From the IMG/VR virus record IMGVR_UViG_3300042691_013285, positions 1-30,983 of that record: a DNA stretch of 30,983 bases; one strand, given 5' to 3'. Below are positions 7,268 through 13,421 of this stretch, piece by piece. The first letter of the stretch is position 1. Each line of letters begins with the position of its first letter. Below the pieces are notes generated by a model, which saw only the letters and a list, made by a program, of their open reading frames with translations, did not search any database and was not told the origin of the DNA. Source of the stretch: a virus. The position numbers were made by a program, and so were the translations under genes.

Positions 7268-7717
7268 ATGTGGATACTATCATTTACACCCGACTGGGTC
7301 TTTCATTCAATAACATTAGCAGGAGTAATAGGAATAATAGCTGGATTCTTGCTAGCCTTTATTCCTTTAGTTAATAAATATAAGTTACCAATTCAAATTA
7401 TATCAATTGTCTTACTGACGTTTGGGATATTTATGGAAGGGGCTATTCTTAACGAGCAAGCCTGGCAACTAAAAGTGGCTGATATGGAGAAGAAAATGGC
7501 TGAAGCAGAAGCTAAGTCTGCTCAAGAAAATGTGAAATTAGTTGAAAAAATAGTAGTGAAGAAAGAATATATTAAAACACGTGGTCGTGATATTGTAAAA
7601 TATATTGACAAAGAAATTGTAAAATACGATACAAAATTCATGCCCGGAGGACAGTGTGAAATTCCTAAGGAATTCTATAAAGCATTAAATGATGCGGCTC
7701 AGGAGCCAAACAAATGA
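7268..7717 (+). CDS. Probable inner-membrane spanin (Rz-like)
   Basis: A 149-residue protein with two hydrophobic helices (about residues 14-33 and 41-59). A charged coiled coil follows (about 65-120: QLKVADMEKKMAEAEAKS...), then a C-terminal segment CEIPKEFYKALNDAA, typical of the periplasmic end of Rz-like proteins. Inner-membrane spanins pair with an outer-membrane lipoprotein spanin to fuse the envelope membranes in the last step of lysis of Gram-negative hosts. The lipoprotein gene follows with an ATGA overlap. I prefer ATG 7268, just after the late octamer, over TTG 7241, which would overlap the epimerase. Two N-terminal membrane helices instead of the usual single one is unusual. Confidence 0.72.
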   Translation: MWILSFTPDWVFHSITLAGVIGIIAGFLLAFIPLVNKYKLPIQIISIVLLTFGIFMEGAILNEQAWQLKVADMEKKMAEAEAKSAQENVKLVEKIVVKKEYIKTRGRDIVKYIDKEIVKYDTKFMPGGQCEIPKEFYKALNDAAQEPNK

Positions 7718-7980
7718 AAAAAATAATTATTATTTCTATGTTGTTATTAACAGGGTGTTCTACTACTGTGCCCGTAAAAGCTAAGTTTCCTGATGCACCT
7801 GATATGCTAATGACAAAGTGCCCTGCATTATCACAGGTTAAAGAAGATGCTAAGTTAAGTGAGATTGCTACTAATGTAGCTAATAACTACACATTATATT
7901 ACGAATGTGCAGTTATCGCTAGGGGCTGGCAAGACTGGTATCAAATACAGAAGAACATCTACGAAAACGCTGGTAAGTAA
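7714..7980 (+). CDS. Probable outer-membrane lipoprotein spanin (Rz1-like)
   Basis: An 88-residue protein with a lipoprotein signal: basic MKK, a hydrophobic core and the lipobox LTGC with Cys15 as the acylation site. The mature part has CPALSQV and YYECAVIARGWQDWY, two further cysteines and a conserved-looking aromatic region that resembles phage Rz1-type proteins. It would be anchored in the outer membrane and bind the spanin encoded just upstream, with which it shares an ATGA overlap. Its stop (7978-7980) abuts the stop of the convergent minus-strand nuclease gene. The pair implies a Gram-negative host. Confidence 0.75.
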   Translation: MKKIIIISMLLLTGCSTTVPVKAKFPDAPDMLMTKCPALSQVKEDAKLSEIATNVANNYTLYYECAVIARGWQDWYQIQKNIYENAGK

Positions 7981-8418
7981 TTAATTACACCAGCTTTGTT
8001 TCGCTTCTCCGAAGTATTCTCTAGCAAATCCATTAGCTATTAACATAGAACGTAAACTTTGACCGTCTAGTAGTATATCTCCTAACACACGGCCACCAAA
8101 CTTATCCCAACCGTATAATACAACCTGACGTTTCACAGATTTTGCGACAGCGTTTGTTGTAAATTTAGATGCTGCTAGTCCCCTGTCATTTTCACTGGGG
8201 CACTGGGCACGATGTCCCTTTTCAGGGGTATCTACTCCATAAATTCTGACTGCGAGTTCAGGCTTTAATGGGGCAGGAAGAAAGGGGGCAGAAATAACGA
8301 TTGTATCTCCGTCGCTAACTCGCAGGATCTGCGCATCATATGTAGCTCCTTGGGGAGTTTTAGCAGCATAAAGACTAGCTGAGTATGTTAATAATAGGAT
8401 AGTGAGTAGTTTTTTCAT
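7981..8418 (-). CDS. Secreted thermonuclease-like (SNase/TNase) endonuclease
   Basis: A 145-residue protein on the minus strand, one of only two such genes seen. Residues 1-~19 form a Sec signal peptide (MKKLLTILLLTYSASLYAA). The mature domain is an OB-fold staphylococcal nuclease. It has DGDT (residues 36-39), Arg58 and Glu66 in RIYGVDTPE, and Arg110 in FGGR, matching the catalytic Arg-Glu-Arg set of the family. Two cysteines (73 and 144) could form a disulfide in the periplasm. It would cut DNA or RNA outside the cytoplasm, for example breaking down released nucleic acid at lysis or attacking incoming DNA; this is inferred. It has its own minus-strand late octamer at 8426-8433. Confidence 0.9.
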   Translation of the reverse strand: MKKLLTILLLTYSASLYAAKTPQGATYDAQILRVSDGDTIVISAPFLPAPLKPELAVRIYGVDTPEKGHRAQCPSENDRGLAASKFTTNAVAKSVKRQVVLYGWDKFGGRVLGDILLDGQSLRSMLIANGFAREYFGEAKQSWCN

Positions 8419-8425
8419 AGTCTAT

Positions 8426-8433
8426 TATTTATC
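8426..8433 (-). promoter_or_regulatory. Late promoter octamer for the minus-strand nuclease
   Basis: Read on the minus strand this is GATAAATA, seven bases before the nuclease ATG (8418). With transcription starting about six bases after the octamer, the mRNA would have almost no leader. It stands back to back with the plus-strand octamer at 8439-8446. Confidence 0.55.
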
Positions 8434-8438
8434 TTGGG

Positions 8439-8446
8439 CATAAATA
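8439..8446 (+). promoter_or_regulatory. Late promoter octamer (CATAAATA)
   Basis: CATAAATA followed by CT, 21 bases before the ATG of the structural gene at 8468. It diverges from the nuclease octamer, with only five bases between the two. Confidence 0.55.
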
Positions 8447-8467
8447 CTAGATAAACGGGACTCTGAA

Positions 8468-9241
8468 ATGGCATATGAAGTAATTAATGTAGGTTCACTT
8501 CCAAACGACGGATCAGGTGATCCATTACGTGTAGCATACATCAAAATCAATAATAATTTTGCAGTAGCGAGTAATCTTACACCGTCCGGATCAAATGGGG
8601 ATGTTCAATTTAAGTTAGTTTCAGTCAATGGAAACGTAATTACAAACTCTTTTTCATCAAGTACAAACCTAAATTTTAATGATGATGAGGGCAACTTCTA
8701 TATAGGGGCAAATATTATGCCACTAGTAGATGATGCAATGACTATTGGAGATCCTGTTAGACAAGTAGGTAATCTATATTTAAGTCCTAATGCTTTAAAC
8801 ATTGGTAACATAAACATCACCGAAGATGCAAACATTATGAACTTTAATGTTGCAGTGTTCCCCTCGCTTAAAGCAGATATAGTTGTAGGAGGTATAAACT
8901 ATGGTGCAAGTCCTAACACGACTATTGATACTCATACGTTTATAACAAACACAACTTCACCGATAGCAATATATGCAGTACCAACAAGTCAATTTAGTGC
9001 AGGAAAATTTGATTTGACTAGCAGAGAAGCAAATAGTAACAATAGTCAAACAGTAACACTGGTTGCGTCATTGAGTAATGATGGAGCGAATGTTTCTTTT
9101 ACTGCGTTTAACACATTAATATCTGGAAACGCAGTAACAACATACGATATGGATGTATCCGCAAATAGTGTTAGAGTTATTGTGTCCCCATTCGTAAGTG
9201 CCACTATCACACATAACATTTCATATAAGATTGATACCTAA
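8468..9241 (+). CDS. Virion structural protein, tail-fibre-like (257 aa)
   Basis: The N-terminus (EVINVGSLPNDGSGDPLR, then KINNNFA) carries the NDGxGDxLRxAxxKINxNF motif found at the start of many structural and fibre-like proteins of marine T4-like phages. The remainder is Asn/Ser/Thr-rich, predicted beta-rich, with repeated short strands and few charged residues, as expected for a fibre or decoration protein. The C-terminus (SVRVIVSPFVSATITHNISYKIDT) is strand-forming. It sits under a late octamer in a block of other virion genes, which supports late expression. Its exact place in the particle is unknown. Its stop overlaps the ATG of the next gene (TAATG). Confidence 0.68.
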   Translation: MAYEVINVGSLPNDGSGDPLRVAYIKINNNFAVASNLTPSGSNGDVQFKLVSVNGNVITNSFSSSTNLNFNDDEGNFYIGANIMPLVDDAMTIGDPVRQVGNLYLSPNALNIGNINITEDANIMNFNVAVFPSLKADIVVGGINYGASPNTTIDTHTFITNTTSPIAIYAVPTSQFSAGKFDLTSREANSNNSQTVTLVASLSNDGANVSFTAFNTLISGNAVTTYDMDVSANSVRVIVSPFVSATITHNISYKIDT

Positions 9242-9618
9242 TGAGAGCAAAAGAATTTATCGTAGAGCAGAAGAAAAGAGGTAAAATGACCAAACGTCAG
9301 AAACAAGCGACAGTTGGAGTTGACCTATTTCGTGATCCTGACGGATACGATAGAATGTATGAACTAAATCGTATGATGATGGCTGTAGCTATGGCAGATG
9401 GATCAGGAAGTCTACTACCAGTTGATGCAGAAAGTTGGATAGGTAAAGATAATTCTGCCCAACCATACACAAAACTAGAACAAGACATGATGAAACAAGC
9501 AGCAAAATCAATTGGTTCTAAATTAAAAGACTCTAATCATGGTAATTTACGTAGTATGGAATTAGATACTACCAATAAATCTAGCCCAGTTCAAGCATTC
9601 AAAGGGTTTGGAAAATAA
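9241..9618 (+). CDS. Small protein with T4 internal-protein-like N-terminus (125 aa)
   Basis: Starts MRAKEFIVEQKKRG. This resembles the capsid-targeting N-terminus of T4 internal proteins (MKTYQEFIxEA), including an I-x-E sequence (IVE) of the type cut by the T4 prohead protease. The next part is basic (KMTKRQKQ), then FRDPDGYDRMYELNRMMMAVAMADG and a helical C-terminal region. I infer that it may be packaged in the head and ejected with the DNA; the family itself is uncharacterised. It overlaps the upstream structural gene by one base and is probably late. Confidence 0.7.
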   Translation: MRAKEFIVEQKKRGKMTKRQKQATVGVDLFRDPDGYDRMYELNRMMMAVAMADGSGSLLPVDAESWIGKDNSAQPYTKLEQDMMKQAAKSIGSKLKDSNHGNLRSMELDTTNKSSPVQAFKGFGK

Positions 9619-9668
9619 TATACACATCAAATCTTGAATAAGTAAGTTTATACTTTTTTAGGATTTGT

Positions 9669-10361
9669 ATGATAGATATTAACAACACCCTTGACTTAAT
9701 CAAACTCAAATTTTACAATGAATGGCTATACGCCTCGCATATCTATGCTGAGGGCGAAAGCGGCTTTCATAAATCATTAACAACTCAAGTAGTTGAAGCA
9801 TATGTTGATCCATTAGAAATGGCAAAAGATGCAGTCATTCTTGATTTAGGTTGTGGACCTGGTTACTTCCTAGATGAAATGAAAACACGTGAATATACTA
9901 ACGTGACTGGGGTAACACTAAGTCCTGAAGATATTAAACTATGCGAAAGCAAAGGTCATACAATTAAAGCATATGATTTAAGCTTTATCCCACAGAAAGA
10001 TGGTTGGTATGATGAAAGCGTAGATTTTATATTTCTACGACATGCATTAGAACATAGTCCATACCCTATCTTTAGTTTGATGGAATACAATCGTTTACTA
10101 AAACAAAATGCATCAATTTACATTGAAGTGCCCGCACCAGATTGTGATAGAAAGCACGAAAACAATCCTAATCACTATAGCATTTTGGGATCAAGTCAAT
10201 TAGCAGCATTACTTGTACGTACAGGATTTGATGTTGAGAAATTCAACAATATTGAGTTTGATTTGACTGTTGGAACTGATGACGATGGCAATCCTGTCAA
10301 AGCAAGAGAGAAATACTACGCAATTCTAGCTACTAAAAGAAGACCATTAGACGTTAAGTAA
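9669..10361 (+). CDS. SAM-dependent class I methyltransferase
   Basis: A 230-residue protein with the SAM-binding motif I ILDLGCGPG at about residues 57-65. An acidic post-motif segment follows, then motif-IV-like DFIFLRHALEHSPYP and a later strand pair (ASIYIEVPAPD). This is the Methyltransf_11 type layout, common for small-molecule, sugar or protein methylation and not typical of DNA base methyltransferases (no (D/N)PPY motif). TAGGA before ATG 9669 supports the start. It lies alone among late structural genes, so its target may be a virion or surface component, but this is only inferred. Confidence 0.85.
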   Translation: MIDINNTLDLIKLKFYNEWLYASHIYAEGESGFHKSLTTQVVEAYVDPLEMAKDAVILDLGCGPGYFLDEMKTREYTNVTGVTLSPEDIKLCESKGHTIKAYDLSFIPQKDGWYDESVDFIFLRHALEHSPYPIFSLMEYNRLLKQNASIYIEVPAPDCDRKHENNPNHYSILGSSQLAALLVRTGFDVEKFNNIEFDLTVGTDDDGNPVKAREKYYAILATKRRPLDVK

Positions 10362-10364
10362 TGT

Positions 10365-10372
10365 GCTAAATA
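10365..10372 (+). promoter_or_regulatory. Weak late promoter octamer (GCTAAATA)
   Basis: GCTAAATA lies four bases before ATG 10377, which has no SD. The octamer differs from TATAAATA at the first two positions, so it is reported only because its spacing matches the other leaderless-type late starts. Confidence 0.35.
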
Positions 10373-10376
10373 CATC

Positions 10377-10649
10377 ATGACCTTTGATGTATGGAAACAA
10401 GCACAGTTAATGAATGGTTACACTAAGTTACAATCAGTAGACCTTCCTGAAACTAAAGAAACAACCCTGCAAGAGCTTAAAAAACTTGCAGGGTTACCAA
10501 ACATGAGTCCACTTGGTGGCATGAATATGAGTGTGACAGGTACAGAGAAGGGAGAAATGATGAAGAAGCATAATATACAACCGGGCACTCCTGAATGGTT
10601 TAAGTTATGGTTCAGTCTCCCATATATGACAGGTGAGAAACCATTATGA
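10377..10649 (+). CDS. Hypothetical late protein with a Leu-Lys-rich motif (90 aa)
   Basis: ATG 10377 follows the methyltransferase stop by 15 bases and shows no SD. The protein contains LQELKKLAGLPNMSPLGGMN (residues ~32-51). This is a short amphipathic helix followed by a Gly/Met-rich loop, and a similar LKKL-(S/A)-GL motif occurs at the C-terminus of the large protein at 14999. The C-terminal half (HNIQPGTPEWFKLWFSLPYM) is aromatic-rich. It is coupled to the next gene by an ATGA overlap. Late, probably virion-related; function unknown. Confidence 0.7.
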   Translation: MTFDVWKQAQLMNGYTKLQSVDLPETKETTLQELKKLAGLPNMSPLGGMNMSVTGTEKGEMMKKHNIQPGTPEWFKLWFSLPYMTGEKPL

Positions 10650-10975
10650 GAATACATGAAATACTAAATGAAGATGATGCTAGACTTAAGCAGATGCAGG
10701 ATGCTTTTAAAAAGATGCAACAACGTAAAGAGTTTTATGGTAGAACTCCAAATGATCTTAAAGGAGATCCCGAAGAGATAGGTGACACATGGGATGATTA
10801 CAAGCGACACGTGAAAATATTTGGGCAAATGCCAAAAGCTCCCAAACTCTACGACCCATCAAAAGATGATCCAAATGCGACTCCATTAGATCCCGATAAA
10901 ATACGTAAGCCTAAATTTAAAGCAGGACAAACGGATCCTTGGGATACTGATCCTGACTTAGGAACGGTAGGGTAG
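10646..10975 (+). CDS. Small protein with internal-protein-like N-terminus (109 aa)
   Basis: ATG 10646 overlaps the previous stop (ATGA). The N-terminus MRIHEILNEDDARLKQ again matches the M-(K/R)-x2-3-E-(F/I)-(I/L) pattern of T4 internal-protein targeting sequences, followed by L-x-E (LNE), the prohead-protease-type site. The remaining sequence is highly charged and proline-rich, without a clear globular core (KLYDPSKDDPNATPLDPDKI), which also fits an internal head protein. The C-terminus is Asp/Thr/Gly-rich. Function unknown. Confidence 0.7.
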   Translation: MRIHEILNEDDARLKQMQDAFKKMQQRKEFYGRTPNDLKGDPEEIGDTWDDYKRHVKIFGQMPKAPKLYDPSKDDPNATPLDPDKIRKPKFKAGQTDPWDTDPDLGTVG

Positions 10976-10982
10976 ATAAATA
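10975..10982 (+). promoter_or_regulatory. Late promoter octamer (GATAAATA)
   Basis: GATAAATA overlaps the stop of the previous gene and stands five bases before ATG 10988. No SD is present between, which indicates a leaderless late mRNA. Confidence 0.6.
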
Positions 10983-10987
10983 TAACT

Positions 10988-11257
10988 ATGAGAGCTACTG
11001 AATTTATAAGAGATATACTAGATTTAATTGATAATCTAGACGGGGCGAATAATGAAATAACGAGTGACTGTGGGTGCAGTTCAGATTGTGATTGCCCTGA
11101 TTGCCAAAACAACTTATCTAATAGTCCTGATCCTGTGGTTACGTCAGTAGATTATCTTATTAAAGATATAGCAGGCGGCGTTAACGGACCCAAACATCCG
11201 GCTGATCTAAAAACAGCGACCTTTCCATTATATCCTGGACTGCAGTTTAAGGAGTAA
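10988..11257 (+). CDS. Small cysteine-cluster protein with internal-protein-like N-terminus (89 aa)
   Basis: Begins MRATEFIRDILDLIDNL, the third protein in this block with the M-R-x-x-E-F-I start. Residues ~28-40 hold a compact cluster CGCSSDCDCPDC: five cysteines in 12 residues, enough to bind zinc or another metal or to cross-link. The remainder is short and polar (PVVTSVDYLIKDIAGGVNGPKHP). It is translated from the ATG just after the late octamer and followed by the ubiquitin-like gene two bases later. No known family is recognised; packaging in the head is inferred from the N-terminus. Confidence 0.7.
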   Translation: MRATEFIRDILDLIDNLDGANNEITSDCGCSSDCDCPDCQNNLSNSPDPVVTSVDYLIKDIAGGVNGPKHPADLKTATFPLYPGLQFKE

Positions 11258-11259
11258 TA

Positions 11260-11697
11260 ATGACTACCATAAACATTACAGTTCAAAGTTTATTGAATGC
11301 GGCACAATTTGACCCATATACTGTAGATGATACAGATACAGTTGGTGATTTAAAAAATACAATTGAATCATCAACTAGTTGTAATGTTAGTTGGTTTAGT
11401 CTAGTTTTTAATAATGAAGAACTAAACACAGCAAACACATTAGCAAGTTATAATATAGTAGAAGATTCAGAACTAAGGACAGCAAATAAAATAGCCAGGC
11501 TTACAACATTAGAAGATAGACAGGTTGCTAAACTTGATCTGTCAGAATTAGAAAGATTAGAATTAGGTAATAGTAGACCTTATTATGATATTTCAGAATT
11601 GCCGACATACTACAGTGGCAATGTAGTTGTTGACAATCCTAATCCAGGGGGTCTTATAGAAGGCCGTCCTTGGGTAGATACTCCACCAGGACCATAA
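11260..11697 (+). CDS. Ubiquitin-like (beta-grasp) protein of the virion gene block
   Basis: A 145-residue protein whose first ~80 residues align with ubiquitin with almost no gaps. DDTDTVGDLKNTIES matches ubiquitin PSDTIENVKAKIQD, and SLVFNNEELNTANTLASYNI matches [20 protein letters not shown]. By hand I count about 15 identities over some 50 positions. Residues ~85-145 are an extra acidic, Pro/Gly-rich tail containing an internal Gly-Gly (NPNPGGLIEGRP), not a terminal one, so conjugation is not implied. GGAG before the ATG supports the start. It lies directly before a structural gene, so a role in the particle or its assembly is likely. Confidence 0.75.
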   Translation: MTTINITVQSLLNAAQFDPYTVDDTDTVGDLKNTIESSTSCNVSWFSLVFNNEELNTANTLASYNIVEDSELRTANKIARLTTLEDRQVAKLDLSELERLELGNSRPYYDISELPTYYSGNVVVDNPNPGGLIEGRPWVDTPPGP

Positions 11698-11707
11698 AGG
11701 ATTACAA

Positions 11708-13378
11708 ATGGCAGGCGAAAATACAGGTCAACTATACACTCCCGAGCACCATAGTGGAAGATTAGATCAACGACTAAATTCAACAAATTACATACATCCT
11801 CAAGAAACTAATCTACTCAACTTGCATAAAGCAATGGAGTATGATCTTGCAGGTAAACCTACGATTCGTGTTGTTTCTAAACTAGCAGGCCCGGAAGTTG
11901 CAGGGCAAGTAAGTTCGTTTGGTGAACCACTAGCTATATCGCCTACTGCTGTTATTCAGTTAGATGCTATCTACGGAACTACTACAGACGTTATACAACT
12001 TTACACCAATGGGACAGGATCGTCAGCTGGATCAAACGCACAGATATTTCGTGTTCAATCTGGAACTACACAAGGAGGCTATGGTCTACTGCGCTCTAGG
12101 AGGTTTATGCGTTACCGTCCGGGGCAGGGTGTGCTTACAAGATTTACTGCAGCCTTTACTACTGGTGTAGCAGGCAGCTTGCAATTTGTTGGATTAGCCA
12201 ATCAAGAGAATCGTGTGGCATTTGGTTTTGACGGCACACGATTTGGAGTATGTCGTAGTACAGGTGGCAAGGCTACAATCTACCTAATGACTATGACTGT
12301 GGCACCAAATGCCACACAGACTGCTACTATTACATTAAATGGTGTTGCCTACACTGTTACACTAGCGAACACTAGTGCTGAGGTTGCTATTCAAACTATA
12401 TCTAACCGTGTGGGCGGATACGGTGGTTGGTTATTCCAACAAACAGACGGTGCTATGTTGTGGTTGGCACCCACACTAGGTCCAATGACGGGTACTTTCA
12501 GTTTTATCAGCACCGGTAATGCACAGGCCACCTTTGTGGTCAAACAAGCAGGTGTGGCACAGACTGATTATTGGACCTATCAAGAAGATTGGAATGTAGA
12601 TCGTTTAGATGGCACAGGTGATATTCGTAATCCGAGCGCCATGGATCTTGATCATACTAAATTAAATGTTTATCAAATAGGAATGCGATGGTTAGGAGTA
12701 GGAGCCATTAGCTACGCTATTGAGGATCAATTGTCGGGAATATTAATTTACGTACATAGAGAACATTATACCAATCAACACGTTGTACCTCACATAGACA
12801 ATCCTAGCTTTAAGATAACCTATGCCGCAGTCAATACTACTAACACTTCAAACCTTACAGTGATTGGTGCTAGTATGTACGGTGCCATAGAGGGAACCAT
12901 ATTCTTAAATGAATTGACTAGAAGCAAGCATACTAGTAAAGGTACTTTAGCTAAAGACCTTGTACACCATGTTTTGACTATAAAAAACTCTGTAGTTACC
13001 AATGGACTAGCAGGAGCCAACAACGGTAACTATGTAATCAATGCCAAAGAGGCTATAATTAAACAGTTAAGTTTGTCCGTACAGGGAACCGATCCAGTAA
13101 ATGTGTATCTATTTTTTGACCCTACTAGTTTATCAGTACCACAACTATACAACAACATCAACTATTGTAACGAGGTTTTCAGCATAGTGACTGGCACATT
13201 TGATCTTACTATAGACACTGCTATATGGTCTGGTATAGTAGGCATTAATGGTACGTTCAATATTGACCTCAGTGACTATCGTATTACTATACCACCAGGA
13301 AGTCAACTCAGTGTTGCAGTACAAAGTACTAACGGTATAAGCCGCACAGACTGTTCTTTAACGTGGAGCGAAGATTGA
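11708..13378 (+). CDS. Large virion structural protein (556 aa)
   Basis: Starts MAGENTGQLYTPEHHSGRLD after AAAGG. The N-terminal ~100 residues are mixed. Residues ~110-290 contain SRRFMRYRPGQGVLTRFTA and VAFGFDGTRFGV, a beta-rich arrangement seen in structural proteins of several aquatic phages and large viruses. Then comes a Thr/Ala-rich repeat-like stretch, DLDHTKLNVYQIGMRWLGVG, and a C-terminal Asn/Thr/Ile-rich beta region. The lack of catalytic motifs, the size and the late context indicate a fibre, decoration or head-surface protein. It looks more GC-rich than its neighbours by eye, which could reflect separate acquisition. The exact role is unknown. Confidence 0.7.
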   Translation: MAGENTGQLYTPEHHSGRLDQRLNSTNYIHPQETNLLNLHKAMEYDLAGKPTIRVVSKLAGPEVAGQVSSFGEPLAISPTAVIQLDAIYGTTTDVIQLYTNGTGSSAGSNAQIFRVQSGTTQGGYGLLRSRRFMRYRPGQGVLTRFTAAFTTGVAGSLQFVGLANQENRVAFGFDGTRFGVCRSTGGKATIYLMTMTVAPNATQTATITLNGVAYTVTLANTSAEVAIQTISNRVGGYGGWLFQQTDGAMLWLAPTLGPMTGTFSFISTGNAQATFVVKQAGVAQTDYWTYQEDWNVDRLDGTGDIRNPSAMDLDHTKLNVYQIGMRWLGVGAISYAIEDQLSGILIYVHREHYTNQHVVPHIDNPSFKITYAAVNTTNTSNLTVIGASMYGAIEGTIFLNELTRSKHTSKGTLAKDLVHHVLTIKNSVVTNGLAGANNGNYVINAKEAIIKQLSLSVQGTDPVNVYLFFDPTSLSVPQLYNNINYCNEVFSIVTGTFDLTIDTAIWSGIVGINGTFNIDLSDYRITIPPGSQLSVAVQSTNGISRTDCSLTWSED

Positions 13379-13408
13379 AATACTTTGTAAAAATGTAATT
13401 TAATATTT

Positions 13409-13416
13409 TATAAATA
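13409..13416 (+). promoter_or_regulatory. Consensus late promoter octamer (TATAAATA)
   Basis: An exact T4 late octamer, in an AT-rich 43-base gap, stands five bases before the terminase ATG at 13422. There is no SD in the gap. Confidence 0.75.
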
Positions 13417-13421
13417 ATTTC

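Noticed and set aside
9634-9654. Promoter TTGAAT...TATACT before the methyltransferase
   Set aside because: The spacer is only nine bases, too short for sigma70, and no late octamer is present.
11660-11680. Internal Gly-Gly of the ubiquitin-like protein as a conjugation end
   Set aside because: About 18 residues follow it, and no processing protease or E1/E2-like gene is in the window.
11964-12170. Plus-strand 68-residue frame inside the 556-residue structural gene
   Set aside because: Contained wholly in another coding frame and has no ribosome site or promoter.
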